Positions 1-9,735 of a stretch of DNA of 23,508 nucleotides are shown here, one piece after another. Each line of letters starts with the position of its first letter. Positions within the stretch are counted from its first letter, which is position 1. The notes below the pieces were generated by a model, which saw only the letters and a list, made by a program, of their open reading frames with translations, was not told the DNA's origin and did no database searches. Source of the stretch: Rhizophagus sp. LPA8_4_AMF (Eukaryota > Glomeromycota > Glomeromycetes > Glomerales > Glomeraceae); contig JADRCO010001020.1 of NCBI GenBank assembly GCA_021464525.1, forward strand, positions 1-23,508. The letters run 5' to 3'. Both the position numbers and the translations under genes were made by a program.

Positions 1-1
1 A

Positions 2-34
2 CAATGATGTAATGTTTGTATTACATCATCATTG
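2..34. repeat. Short inverted repeat at window start
   Basis: The arms ATGATGTAAT (4-13) and ATTACATCAT (20-29) are perfect 10-base reverse complements around a 6-base loop. The outer bases CAATG/CATTG could extend pairing if a 3-base ATC insertion in the right arm is skipped. It may be the end of a small element whose rest lies left of the window, or a chance hairpin in AT-rich DNA. Confidence 0.5.
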
Positions 35-89
35 AAGTTAATAAAAGAAAAGTATAAAGATTGATTTCTCTATTTTCTTATTCTTTCCT

Positions 90-127
90 ATCGGTTAATT
101 ATTTACCCATCGGTTAAATATTTACCC
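90..127. repeat. 19-bp direct tandem duplication
   Basis: Two adjacent 19-base units read ATCGGTTAATTATTTACCC and ATCGGTTAAATATTTACCC, with one mismatch. No gene overlaps it. It is probably a recent replication-slippage duplication. Confidence 0.8.
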
Positions 128-2704
128 AAATTAAACTATGTTGCTAATTATATCTAAACTATCAATAGAGTATCTAAAAATAGAAACTAAAAATAGAACT
201 AAAAATAAAATATCTAAATATAAAAATAACTAAATATAAAATAATATAACTATACTAAATATACTAATAATATTCATATATTACTACTTTATGACGCTAC
301 ACTGCTTATATATGACCTATTTTAATATTTTTTAGAGTCCTTTTAATACTCATTACAAAAAAAAAATAAAGAAATTAAAAATAACCACCTAAACTTTTCT
401 CAAAAATATATTACTAAAATATTTAAAAAATCCTTAGATCTAAAGACAAAAAAAGAAAAAAGAAAAGAAATAGAAAACTAGCCAAAAGTATAAAAAAATC
501 TCTGATAGAAACTATTTATACAACTTACAAACTAACATATATATCTTAAGTCAGATGGGGTTTTGACTATATTGAATGGGATTTAAACTGAGAGTTTTTT
601 TAAATTATTTTTATTTTAACATTAAACAAGTTTAAAAAAAATTTTTTTAATTGATCTACAACTAAAGATAATGTGGCTTAATTCTGATAATTAATCCCAT
701 GATTATTAAGAAAATTCTTATTTTTTTTTAAAAAAAAAGAGAAAAAAAAATATAAAATAAAATGAAATAAAAAAAGACACAGTGGACATATGGTTGCCAA
801 TATTGAACAAGAAACAGAACAAAGGTTTATATTGATAGAAGAAAAAAAAATCCACAAGTTTTTTTTTACTTTTTTACTTTCTGATATAAAATATTTTAAA
901 CATTTTAGAATCAATTTATTACATTTCCATATCTGAATATTATATATGTATTAAAGAACATAGCGGGCTTTCCATAAATTTTACCAATCATTTTCAATTT
1001 TATCATATAATATAAGTACCATTGTGAGATTAGTTTTTATTTTTTGAAAAATTTTACATATAAAATATTCTCAAATTTTGCCAATCAATTAACCCTAGTT
1101 GGTAATTTAAGCATATTTATTTTTATTAAAATCCATTTGTTATTGATCAACTTTTATATGTAATAACTTTTTAAATTAGCGTTATCTACATTTTTTTTTT
1201 GATGCAAATGTCTTGGCAGAGTAAAGTTTCACATAATAAATATTACTCAAACTTTTTAAATTAATAAACAATAATTTGATATATCTGTTTCTAAATTTTA
1301 TTAAAATTTGAAGTAAAATGAGAGACTTTAATATGTACCATCTATTTAAAATTGAAATCAAATATAATTCTTATAGTTAAATTCTAAATAATTTTACCTG
1401 CATGTATGCTATGATTTTACATTTATTTGAAAGAGGAGAATGAAACCTGTCTAGTGATTAAAATTGCATTAGTTGAATCACTGATTAAAGAGTAATTTCG
1501 TCCAATATATTAATTTTCTATTTTTAGTCTGATCATTTAATATCTCCACATGTAGTGATCAATCTGAATGATCTTTGATTTCAAAATTAGAGTATAATTT
1601 TACCTTTTGAAATAATACAAATTATTTGCTTAGTATATATACTAATAAAAAAAGAACACAATATCACCATTATTAAGATCTATATAAGATTTCTTACCAA
1701 CAAAATTCTTCTTATAGGACCTTATAATCTATTCCAAAAAATTATTCACTCTCAAATATTAATAATATAAAACTAGTAAACCTGTTTCTGAAAGAGAAAA
1801 TAAAATAATTTACTATTAAAAAGTTGCTCTAAAAATATTTTTTTTTCATTTTTTTATATAGTATTTATATACTAAAGAAGAGTTTTTTTTATGGTATCTC
1901 ACCTTAAAATTAATGTGCATAATAAGCCAAACTGTTAAAAGTGTGTTAACTCAACCTTAGATATTTCTGTTTTCTTTGCTGCAATTTTTTTTTTTTACTT
2001 CCTTCTTTCTTAAGTTTATTATAAGCTAAAAGAAAAGATTATGCATAATTATAAGCTAAAATAGGTGTTTTGTTCTATGCCTTAACTTCTGAATTTCTTG
2101 TCTAATCAAATTATTTTGCAAAAAGTTTAAATGGGTTGTAAAGTCAAATGATGTATCTGGTTATCGTGGCTGTAAAGCAGCTAAATTAAAATAGTAACTG
2201 GTAATGGCTATTGTGTATTTAAATTTGGCGTAACATTTCTAACTTTAGCCATAAAAATTGTGCCCCTATACTAGAAATTATGTAACTCAAAATTACGATG
2301 TTAAATTTGGATTTCCAATGATGTTTATTATTTTTCGTCACATTAATGAATATTCGTTTTTATAAAAAAATCGCAAGTGATCGGCAAAATGATCGCCATT
2401 GTGATATAACGAAAGGCAGCTATGCTGTGTCAAAGCAAATGTTCGTTCTGTAGAAATTTATCTATGAAAAAGGTACATTTTTCTCCTAATAAATAAATTT
2501 TAACTTTTCCATATAATATACATTTTTTTGAAGCATCATCGACTCATCATTTTGTTTTAAATTACAACCACTACAAGTGCGTAGTTCTAAATCTATAATA
2601 AAATCAAATTCGCCAATAAAAATATTCTTTATATGGTATACAATTTATAGAGTAAAAATAAATCTAATATACAGTATTTTATTGGAGTGATAAAATTTTA
2701 AATG
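128..2704. other. AT-rich spacer, no gene seen
   Basis: This stretch is AT-rich with many homopolymer A and T runs. The first part (about 160-260) is low-complexity TAAAAATA-type sequence. A 78-codon open frame at 678-914 on - is made of Phe, Lys and Asn codons from poly-A/T runs and resembles no protein I know. I found no coding-like stretch, splice-site pair, tRNA or transposon end that I can defend. Confidence 0.6.
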
Positions 2705-3160
2705 GAGATTCATATACATAGTTTTGGTGTTATTATGTCTGAACTATTATTTGGAAAACCACTTTTTCATAAAGAAAACATGATGCTATCTTAGCATTAG
2801 CAATATGTAATGGACTCTGACCAGAATTTAGTCAAGGAATTCCTGAAATTATAAAAAATTAGCTTATATATGTATGAATTCTAATCCTGATTAAAGACCA
2901 ATAGCAAATAGTAAGTGAATTACTTGATACATTAGTATTTTGGAGTAGTTCTATAAATTTATTGAAGGTTATTATCTAGAAAGTGAAAATTTTGGTTATA
3001 AAGGAAAAGAGATAAAAGCTATGTTTGAAGAAGCTGATAAAAAAGAGGTACCAAATAATTCAACTTTAAATGAAAAAGAATCCTGATGCTATTCATACAA
3101 ACTGGGAATTTGCAATTATCAATTCACCTAAGAGTTTAGAAGCTATTAATTTATACGTAA
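2705..3160 (+). pseudogene. Decayed protein kinase, C-terminal fragment
   Basis: Pieces of a kinase C-lobe and tail are readable in order on +: an SFGVIMSELLFGKP stretch (helix F region, about 2730-2765), LALAICNGL then PEFSQGIPEII, MNSNPD then RP, ELLDTLVFW, then FGYKGKEIKAMFEEADK and DAIHTNWEFA. These align with the tail of the larger kinase pseudogene at 21147-22545 (MNANPDQRP, ELLDILAVW, FGYKRKQIKAMFEEA, DAIYTSRVF). The copy is dead. Stops replace the residue before PEF and the Q of the DQRP motif, another lies before LIY, and at least three frame changes occur (after HKE, near the MNSNPD motif, and before ELLDTL). The N-lobe, the HRD and DFG motifs are absent, so this is a 5'-truncated relic. 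The family assignment is firm from the shared words; the name of the parent gene is unknown. Confidence 0.8.
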
Positions 3161-4438
3161 TGTATACATTTTAAAAATAATATTTTATTATAAAAGTTAT
3201 CATGTGTGGTAGCTAATAATTTTAGTTAATATAAAATTTTTCTAATCATAGATAATATTTTTAATAATAATCATTTATTTAATATTATTATTTGTTTTAT
3301 TTATTAATAAATTACATAACATACAATAAACATGGTGGTACACCTTAAAGTTCTTGAAAATTATTTTTTTTTTATCATTTTATTTATGGATTATGCAGTA
3401 TAAACCTATCGATTTGATGTTCTTGTGAATTCTGAATTAGACGTGCGGAAATGTGATCTGTTCTCAAATAATTAAGTATTATCACATATATTCTGTAGAT
3501 TAGAGATAAATTTTGTAGAAAATTTATCCATAAAATAAAATAATTTGGGAGATAACATAATAAATCCAACAAGAGGCAAGTGAAGCGAGTTATATAAAAG
3601 GCGGTTAACACAATTGTCGTAATACAATAAAGATTATACTAACGTTTCCTTCAATTACAATTTTGATGATTTTAAAGAAATAAGTGCACAATAAAAAAAA
3701 GTCAACAACCAACATCAATTATTGTAAATTGATTCTATTTTGTAATTGAAATATAATCATAACGATTTAGAATATAACCTTCAAGTATCATCATTATACT
3801 TGAAAGTGATCTACGGCTTCGCTCATTTGAAGATTATCCCTTTGAATAAGTAAGACCAAAAGATTACTGAATTGAAGAGAGAATATCTTATCGGGCTTTT
3901 TGGGTATTGATTAATACAAAATTTTTGAAGTTCCAAAGAAGATTCGTTCTAAAATTTAGTTTCATCCAATTTGCTTTAGTTTTGGATTGAATTACATAAG
4001 GGATTAGTTCTCAGAGAATAAGTTCACTTCCAGCAACTAAGATTTTAATTGTATCGAGGTATCATATTGACATATTACTACAAAAAAAATAAATGTATCT
4101 AGTAAATTTAAACAATTCTTATCTTAGTATTATGAAAAATTTCAGGTGAAATATTTATGTACCGAAATTCCATCACTTTCTTTTTATTGGCTGACAAAAC
4201 TCATCAAAATAAAAGTAGAACGATATAAATGTAAGATAATAATATGAACGCGAAGTATCTTTATAAGGGCCATTACCAACTTCATTAGCAACATTGTACA
4301 TAAAGAAAAGAAATAAATAATTTGTAAATTGCTGCTGCGGCGGCTAGCTGATGAACCGATTGTTTTATCATAATAATAGGGTGTTAAAATTTACACAATT
4401 TTTTATACTCTAACTACAAACTCACAAATTCATAAAAG
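3161..4438. other. Spacer, no gene supported
   Basis: Moderately AT-rich unique-looking sequence. A 75-codon open frame on - (3384-3611) is rich in Leu, Ile, Tyr and Phe codons. It has no recognisable motif and overlaps another partly open - frame of equal quality, so neither is called. A GC-rich patch near 4330-4350 (GCTGCTGCGGCGGCTAGCTG) is isolated and unexplained. Confidence 0.5.
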
Positions 4439-4620
4439 GCCTCTCCGAAAACTCCTCTCTCACCTTTTCACTCTTGTTGTCTAAACTTTCATTCACTCTC
4501 TCCCTTCTCGCCTCTCACACTCTTGTATTCCTGCTTTCCCCTCTCTCACGTACTTTCTTTCCTCCCTTTCTTCCCTTTCCTTTCCACTTATGTTCATTTT
4601 ATTATACTCTTTTTTTTTCA
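4439..4620 (+). repeat. Polypyrimidine (C/T) tract
   Basis: About 150 bases (to about 4590) are almost purely C and T on the + strand, followed by a T-run to about 4620. The strand asymmetry is sharp against the flanks. It abuts the GC-richer tandem repeat that begins near 4669. It could form unusual structure such as triplex DNA, or be a promoter-type pyrimidine tract. I see no gene start that would settle this. Confidence 0.7.
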
Positions 4621-4668
4621 TCTTTTTCTAACTGTTTAGAGTAATATAACGGGTGGATAGAACTTTCC

Positions 4669-4990
4669 TTGATATTTTGGGTATTTCGATGGAACAGCAT
4701 GATGTTATGCGTGGGTGGGAGCATAGCATGCTTACTTTGTAAACCTGTGAGTACCAGATTTCCTGCAGTCTCTGGTTGGGAAATTTTTTGGAGCGGTATA
4801 ATACTATGCGAGAGTTGGAGTATAGTCGCTTGCTTTTTATTAAGCTCGTGGGTAACAGCTTTTTCTGCAGTCCTGCGATAGGACCGGTTGGTGTGGAATG
4901 ACATGCTGCTATGCGTAATATTTTTTGCAGGCAGGGTGGAGCATAGTACACTTCTTAGAAAATCCCTTTGTGGTAGGGCCGGAGTACTTT
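4669..4990. repeat. Three degenerate ~100-bp tandem units, GC-richer
   Basis: Three units follow one another with periods of about 99 and 105 bases, judged from the aligned landmark TATGCG (ATGC at 4707, 4806 and 4911). Shared landmarks are TATGCG, then GG-G-GGAG-ATAG (GGGAGCATAG, TTGGAGTATAG, GTGGAGCATAG), then CTGCAGTC with GGTTGG at the first two unit junctions. Several 70-107 codon frames are open on both strands because the repeat is GC-richer than its surroundings. The two halves of the + frame 4669-4881 echo each other (MMLCVGGSIACLL and IILCESWSIVACFL). The divergence suggests an old tandem array. Whether it is a decayed coding repeat or a satellite-like element cannot be told here. 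Confidence 0.6.
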
Positions 4991-5100
4991 TATATTATAT
5001 GATAATGAAAAGAATCAATATTTTTAAAATGCGATTAATGAAAATTTTCTGTTTTTGTATGTTTTTAAATTATTTAATATTTTTATTATTTCATATTTAA

Positions 5101-5538
5101 ACAGTGAAATCGATAAACCGGATTTAGGCTTAAACCGGATTTTTTTGCTGAAACCAAATCACGTATTTTGTAATAGTTTCGATATACCGGAGTTTACTAG
5201 TAAAATCTCGATATTCGCTATAACGGGATCAAATTTCTAACCAGTCATATTAAAAATGATTCGATATATCGTACCACGTGATCTTGAACCAATAAAATTG
5301 AAGAAACGTGATGCCGTAAATCTTAATTTTGGTCTGGATGAAGTTATATATTCAATTAAAAATATTTTTTATTTATTTTTATAACCTCTATAAGATGAAA
5401 AATTAAAATATAATGTATATTAGTTTTTATTAGCATGAAAAATTTCTAAAAATTTAATATAATAGATTTTCAATATATCAAAATTATTTCGCTGTACCGG
5501 ATATCCTGATAAACCGGATATTTATAGTGGAACCGATA
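5101..5538. mobile_element. pogo/Tc1-mariner-like MITE relic, copy 1
   Basis: It begins CAGTGAAATCGATAAACCGG and is packed with short TIR-like subrepeats of the GATATAACGGA/GATAAACCGGAT type (about 5112, 5180, 5215, 5500, 5510). A body segment TAGTAAAATCTCGATATTC (about 5198) and a CACGTGAT ... CCAATAAAAT block (about 5275-5300) recur in the same order at 20809-21146, which shows one family. The right side ends in TATAGTGGAACCGATA, not a clean inverse of the left end, so the copy is rearranged or truncated. There is no transposase reading frame. The CAGTG terminus fits pogo/Tigger-type elements; this is an inference. Confidence 0.6.
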
Positions 5539-6357
5539 GATTCAAATAATATGACTGTCTTTATTTTAAGGATGGTATTTAAAAATGATTGTTATGTGCA
5601 CATATCATTAACTCATCTGTTAATAATTATAGTTTATTTTAGTTTTTTCACAATTTAATAATAAATTTTAAGACTTCATATAATTTCTTAGAGTTCAATT
5701 CATATTATAAATTTCTTTTGTGTAAAAGTCTATTACCAATTTTTGTAATAATGATAAGTATATACTCTTTTTCAAATAAAAATAAAATAAAAAGAGTTTG
5801 GACTATAAATTACTAATTTTCAACAACAAATAATTTAGATTTACATTAAAGCGTCATGTTCCACTAAGAAATTAATCTCATAAGTACGAATTCTCGGTTA
5901 AATTTAGCAAATTTGTGGTAGATGATATATACTGTACTTCTTATCATCTTATTTACACAGTAATTCTTCTAAGGTAATTTTCGATTGGTTTTTAAAATTC
6001 GATCTATAAGCCATCTTAATTTCAATTTGAGTCAACCAGTTCGGAGTCGACTTTGGCTCCATTTTAAAATTGGTTAAATCGACCCTAAGATTAGAATGGT
6101 TTTGGCTTTTATACGTGATGTTATAGGCTAGACAGTTAAATTTTATTCTATCCTGATAATGAGTTTTATGTTATTCAAAAGCATTTGTCCAATGAAATTT
6201 TGTTGGTCTTGATTATAATATCATTTAGTACGAAAAAATAACGAAAATAAAACCTCTTCTGAAAGAAGAAAATTACAATCACATTATACGAAATATTATA
6301 ATTCCATTATAAAGAATACGTACATAGAAAATGTAGAGGTAAAATAATCGGGGTTCC
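5539..6357. other. Spacer with possible hAT-like scrap
   Basis: No gene is supported. Around 6035-6060 the sequence GTTCGGAGTCGACTTTGGCT resembles GGAGTCG-type termini that I associate with hAT elements, but no partner end is visible. A 37-codon - frame (6062-5949) opens with MEPKSTPNWLTQIEIKMAY. It looks coding-like in composition but is short, lies across the palindromic scrap and matches nothing I know. Confidence 0.4.
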
Positions 6358-6470
6358 TTAATGTACAAAGTGGGTGCGAACTAGTCGGAGTTAACGTTAA
6401 CGCTATCACGTGCAAGTGCATAACTAAACTCTGGTACTATAGGATGTACGTACACCCCACTGTACGTTAA
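6358..6470. mobile_element. 113-bp TTAA-flanked miniature element
   Basis: The block is bounded by TTAA at 6358-6361 and TTAA at 6467-6470. Just inside, the left end TGTACAAAGTGGGTGCG and the right end CGTACACCCCACTGTACG are imperfect inverted repeats, differing by a few substitutions or small indels. The interior carries the perfect 12-base palindrome GTTAACGTTAAC and an ATCACGTGC site. TTAA target duplications are typical of piggyBac-like transposons, but the termini do not match any piggyBac end I can name. The element is far too small to encode a transposase. Its GC content exceeds the flanks. Confidence 0.45.
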
Positions 6471-7493
6471 AGACGCCAAAATAATTTCCTTTTATATATA
6501 ATGTCAGCCAGAAATCATTGGAACACCATTTTCTATAATTTATAGATATTATGTGGTGTTGTATTTATATTGATTTCTTATATATTCTGATTGGTGGATC
6601 GAGGGTACCTCTTAGTGGAAGCTGGATCTTACACAGACATTTAACGCTATTATCAAATCCTATTACTTTTCCTTTACTGGTAACATAGTCACTTAACTTA
6701 TACTGATGTACTCCCCTAAGGGAAATACGATCCTGATCAATGGCTAAGAAGTCGGAAACTCTTTTCTGGGGGGCTTGGAAAATTATATAGACTGCATGTA
6801 CTCTGCTTGTTATAATTATGTTTTTCTTTCAGTTTAGAATTTCTTATTTCAAAGTTATAAATTTTCTTTGTTTCCAGTAACATAAAATAAAATAAAATAA
6901 AAATTTTTTATATTCTTATCTAGGAATTAATTTAAACATTACTACCTTAGAATTATTATGAATGCTAGTAATTTAATTAATTTTGTTGATTTATATATAT
7001 AATGAAATTTACAACAAATTTTTGCAGATACTTAGAAAGAAATATTTATCATTTTGTATGCAAATAAGCTATTGATGTTCAATATTGTAAGATGATTCAA
7101 AGCAAAATCTATAGAGCCGTCAGGCCGTGCGATAACTATTTATTATAAAATTTTAAACCTTTTTAATATTGACAAATTTAAAGGTGAAAAAAAATGTACT
7201 TTTTTAAGATAGCTAAAATTTTCTCATTGTCTTCTGAGTGAGAAACGAAATCTAAAAATATTTTATAAAGCTATAAGACAAATATTAATCCAACATTAAC
7301 GCTGGCATGGCATGAGCTTATTGTAGAATTATTCACATTTATATAGCTTCATTTGATGAGCTAAGAATACTTTTTTTTTAGCTTTTAGATACAATATGTT
7401 AAAAATATTATGGCCGCTTTGCTTTGGACAATGGAAAAAAAAAGAATGAATGAACAGTGAATTTGTGTTAATTTATTAAATCTTAAATTTATT
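6471..7493. other. Spacer; palindromic patch, no gene
   Basis: An imperfect hairpin AACACCATTTTCTATAA / TTATAGATATTATGTGGTGTT occupies about 6521-6559. GC-richer non-coding sequence follows to about 6800 (GATCGAGGGTACC, AAGTCGGAAACTC, TTATATAGACTGCATG). That combination of CAAT-like and TATA-like words could be regulatory sequence of an old repeat, but no boundaries are visible. The rest (6850-7493) is AT-rich with nothing recognised. Confidence 0.4.
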
Positions 7494-7723
7494 TACAGAT
7501 GATTTCATAATATACGGGACACCCATAATTTTACTCCATGCCGAAGAGAAACTCAGTAAGATTCGGTATAAAATAAAAACTACTCGGACCAGTGCTCCGA
7601 ATCTAACAATATGGTTTTACCTTATTCTGAACTTTACCGAGTTTTACCGAATGTACTGAGTTCAGTTGCCTCTCGGTATGTGACTAGCCGACTAATGTCC
7701 CATATATTATGAAATCAGCTGTA
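7494..7723. mobile_element. MITE with 28-bp TIRs, family A copy 1
   Basis: The left terminus TACAGATGATTTCATAATAT (from 7494) and the right terminus ATATTATGAAATCAGCTGTA (to 7723) belong to 28-base inverted repeats that differ at only two positions. TA at each edge fits a TA target duplication of Tc1/mariner-type elements. The 230-base body contains GGTA-AAA and TTTACCGA arms (ATTCGGTATAAAA, TTTACCGAGTTTTACCGAA) but no reading frame. The same outer motif (TACAGNTGATTTCA, GGGACA) starts the neighbouring element at 7864. Confidence 0.85.
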
Positions 7724-7863
7724 AATTGCAACTTTGCAAGTTTAACTTACCAAATTAACCTGCTCTATTTGTCAATTAACGTCATTTGGAATTTGAATAG
7801 ATAAATAATTTATTTTAACATCCATGTACATATAGTTTAAAGTATTATCCAGAATTTAATAAT

Positions 7864-8074
7864 TACAGCTGATTTCAAAAAGGTCGGGACACTTAAAAAA
7901 TTTTAAATATTTGGTAAAGCTCAAAATAAGAAAATAAGATAAAATTATACCACCATTCTCGGAACAGTACTCCAAAATTAACGTATAATTTTTTATTTTA
8001 TATCAAGCTTTACCGAATATTTCCGAGTTTTTTAAAATTTGCCAAGTGTCCCAACCTTTTTGAAATTATCTGTA
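7864..8074. mobile_element. MITE family A copy 2
   Basis: The left end TACAGCTGATTTCAAAAAGG, followed by TCGGGACACTT, mirrors the right end AAGTGTCCCAACCTTTTTGA-AATTATCTGTA that closes at 8074. Inner arms TTGGTAAAGCTCAAAATAA and the complementary TTTACCGAATATTTCCGAG continue the symmetry, so most of the element is one long inverted repeat. Such fold-back MITEs move with transposase supplied elsewhere. TA borders fit a Tc1/mariner-like origin. It lies 140 bases from copy 1 in the same family. Confidence 0.8.
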
Positions 8075-8191
8075 AAGAACTCGGAAATATTCGGTAAAGC
8101 TCAAAATAATTATTTTATATCAAGCTTTACCAAATATTTCCGAGTTCTTTAAAATTTGCCAAACGTCCCAACCTTTCTGGAATTAGCTGTA
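8075..8191. mobile_element. MITE family A copy 3, left-truncated
   Basis: Directly abutting copy 2, this block begins inside an inner arm (AACTCGGAAATATTCGGTAA) and runs to a right terminus AATTAGCTGTA at 8191. Its last ~90 bases repeat the right arm of copy 2 (TTATTTTATATCAAGCTTTA, AAATTTGCCAA-CGTCCCAACC) with about half a dozen changes. It contains its own hairpin: AACTCGGAAATATTCGGTAAAGCT pairs with AGCTTTACCAAATATTTCCGAGTT with one mismatch. It arose by tandem duplication of one arm or by insertion followed by loss of the left TIR. Confidence 0.7.
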
Positions 8192-8692
8192 ATAATTTTT
8201 TCGCAGATAACGATAATTAATCTTTTGATACATAATCAGCTTTATTTTTTATTAGGCGTTTAGATGTAGTACATCCGGTTTTATTCGGATAAATGCGGAT
8301 ACCCACGGTTATGTCCGTAATTTAAAATAGGTCGAGAATTGAAGATCAAATTCTATAGCTTTAAGTATCTCGATCCAAATAAAAGCTGCCAATTTAATTA
8401 ATTTAATTAAATTTATAGTTAAAATTAATTATTGATATTGGAAATGGTGCGATGGAGTATCATTACTTTTGATATTATTGCATCAAATTCTAATTGAAAG
8501 TATGTACGAAGACATGAAGGTGCATATGTCAGGATTCTACCTGGGTTACTACCAAAAAAAGCAATAGTTCTTCCTTTTGCAATCTCACATATGACATTAT
8601 CGTTGGATGAATCCATTTTTGCTAAAGGTCAGGGCATATTCTCACATGATTTTTGTTTGATATTGTCTGGATGTTAAATATTAATGACCGGA
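8192..8692. other. Spacer with hAT-like scrap and weak ORFs
   Basis: At 8270-8325 the words ATCCGGTTTTATTCGGATAA, ATGCGGATACCC and ATGTCCG resemble the ATCCGGAT-rich DNA of the hAT-like element at 17668-18590, so this is probably an eroded relative. At 8425-8616 a 63-codon - frame (MDSSNDNVICEIAKGRTIAF...) overlaps an equally long open + frame. Neither shows a known motif and I do not call either as a gene. Confidence 0.35.
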
Positions 8693-8752
8693 CGCAGGAA
8701 CACGTGATCATAAATGACTATAATAACGTGATGACGTGTCGATCTTTTTGGA
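8693..8752. mobile_element. Possible fragment of the pogo-like MITE family
   Basis: GAACACGTGATC followed 16 bases later by ACGTGATGACGT resembles the internal ACGTGATC ... ACGTGATGCCGT block of the MITE at 5101-5538. No TIR is left. An E-box-like CACGTG by itself is common, so confidence is low. Confidence 0.3.
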
Positions 8753-8786
8753 ATTTTTTTTTTCGTTTATAATGTTTACAACGTTC

Positions 8787-8817
<31 letters not shown>

Positions 8818-8898
8818 AACGTATTATAGGAATATTTTCAATATTTTCAATTCTTATTATTTTTACGTTCTTTAAAAAAATTTTTTTTAATTATAATC
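8753..8898. repeat. AT dinucleotide microsatellite and T-rich DNA
   Basis: A run of about 12 AT dinucleotides (about 8793-8817) sits in T-rich low-complexity sequence. The short + frame across it is an artefact of the repeat. Confidence 0.8.
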
Positions 8899-8899
8899 A

Positions 8900-9010
8900 G
8901 CAATCGATAGGGCTCGTGCTTGTGAACTCACGTCAAGAGAAGAAACAGTAATAACGCTACAACGACTCCAACCAAGTAGGAGAATTAATCAAGAAAGTAG
9001 AAGCTCTACC
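8900..9010 (+). mobile_element. Possible short Gag-like fossil of an LTR element
   Basis: About 37 codons on + read AIDRARACELTSREETVITL then QRLQPSRRINQ. This resembles the NRARACEL-type stretch that I associate with Gag regions of fungal LTR retrotransposons. No LTRs, protease, reverse transcriptase or integrase pieces are seen near it, so it would be an isolated, broken, old scrap. The resemblance is from memory and may be chance. Confidence 0.2.
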
Positions 9011-9439
9011 TGAAAACCCACAAAATGACAACCATATAATATACAAATTGCTGTAAAAATCATATAATATATTAGGACATCCTAAATAAAGTTTATTACA
9101 GCTAAATTCTAATATAAAGAATAATTTTTTAGCATTTCGCATTCAATTAAACCGGTTGCCTAGTTTCGAAATATGCCTAGCTATCTTTAGGTATCTCATA
9201 ATTTATCTCTAAAAATCTTCCCTCTCTAGGTATTCATTAATAATTTTTTCTTATAGACTTAGACAAATCGCAATTAAGTATATTCTATTTCTATTTGAAA
9301 GATGTATCGTTTCCTACATTTAGCCAGAATTTGACCTATTTTCAATAATAATTAATTATTTGAATTATTTATTTTCGGGTGTTTTATTGGTAGGAGTGAC
9401 GGTATTAGCAGTCTAACCTGATATGTAGTAATCGTGTAG
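9011..9439. other. Spacer, nothing recognised
   Basis: AT-rich sequence without repeat structure, known motif or convincing reading frame. A 61-codon - frame (8957-9142) is rich in Leu, Phe and Ser and has no motif. Confidence 0.5.
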
Positions 9440-9735
9440 TATAAACAAGTGACGACCCGCTGCGAAATTCAGCTCTATCTAAATTGTTCTTTGCCATGAA
9501 GAGATATATTCCACGACAGTCCAATTCTTATCTTTCGACGATATATAAATATACCAATAAGGCACAAATAAAAATTCGTCAAAATGGCCACGGAACCGCT
9601 CCCAGCATAGTAACCTTATACTACCCCCTAAGTAACCCTAAAATGTATCCAAAAACGCCCACAGAACCTATGAATCCCCTCCTATAATTCCTACCTTCTA
9701 ACCCGATCCAGACCCAATTCCGGCAATGGTATTTA
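9440..9735. other. GC-richer unidentified block
   Basis: Composition jumps to clearly higher GC (GTGACGACCCGCTGCGAAAT near 9451; then GCCACGGAACCGCTCCCAGC, CTACCCCCTAAGTAACC and CTAACCCGATCCAGACCCAA). A 67-codon + frame (9484-9687) starts MFFAMKRYIPRQSNS and ends PTEPMNPLL, but no protein family is recognised. The - strand is partly open too. Isolated GC-rich blocks like this are usually dispersed repeats or fragments of a formerly coding element; I cannot say which. Confidence 0.4.

Noticed and set aside
678-914. 78-codon - strand frame
   Set aside because: Composed of Lys/Phe/Asn codons from A and T runs. Nothing supports translation.
4602-4951. Two overlapping - strand frames of 100 and 107 codons
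   Set aside because: Both lie over the ~100-bp tandem repeat and the pyrimidine tract. They overlap each other and contain no recognisable motif.
5949-6062. 37-codon - strand frame MEPKSTPNW...
   Set aside because: Coding-like composition, but short and spanning a palindromic GGAGTCGAC scrap that resembles a transposon end.
6500-6885. Possible solo LTR with CAAT-like and TATA-like words
   Set aside because: No convincing TG..CA ends, no target-site duplication and no second copy in the window. Too weak to name.
8425-8616. 63-codon - frame MDSSNDNVICEIAKG...
   Set aside because: A + frame over the same bases is equally open, and neither has a known motif or splice support.
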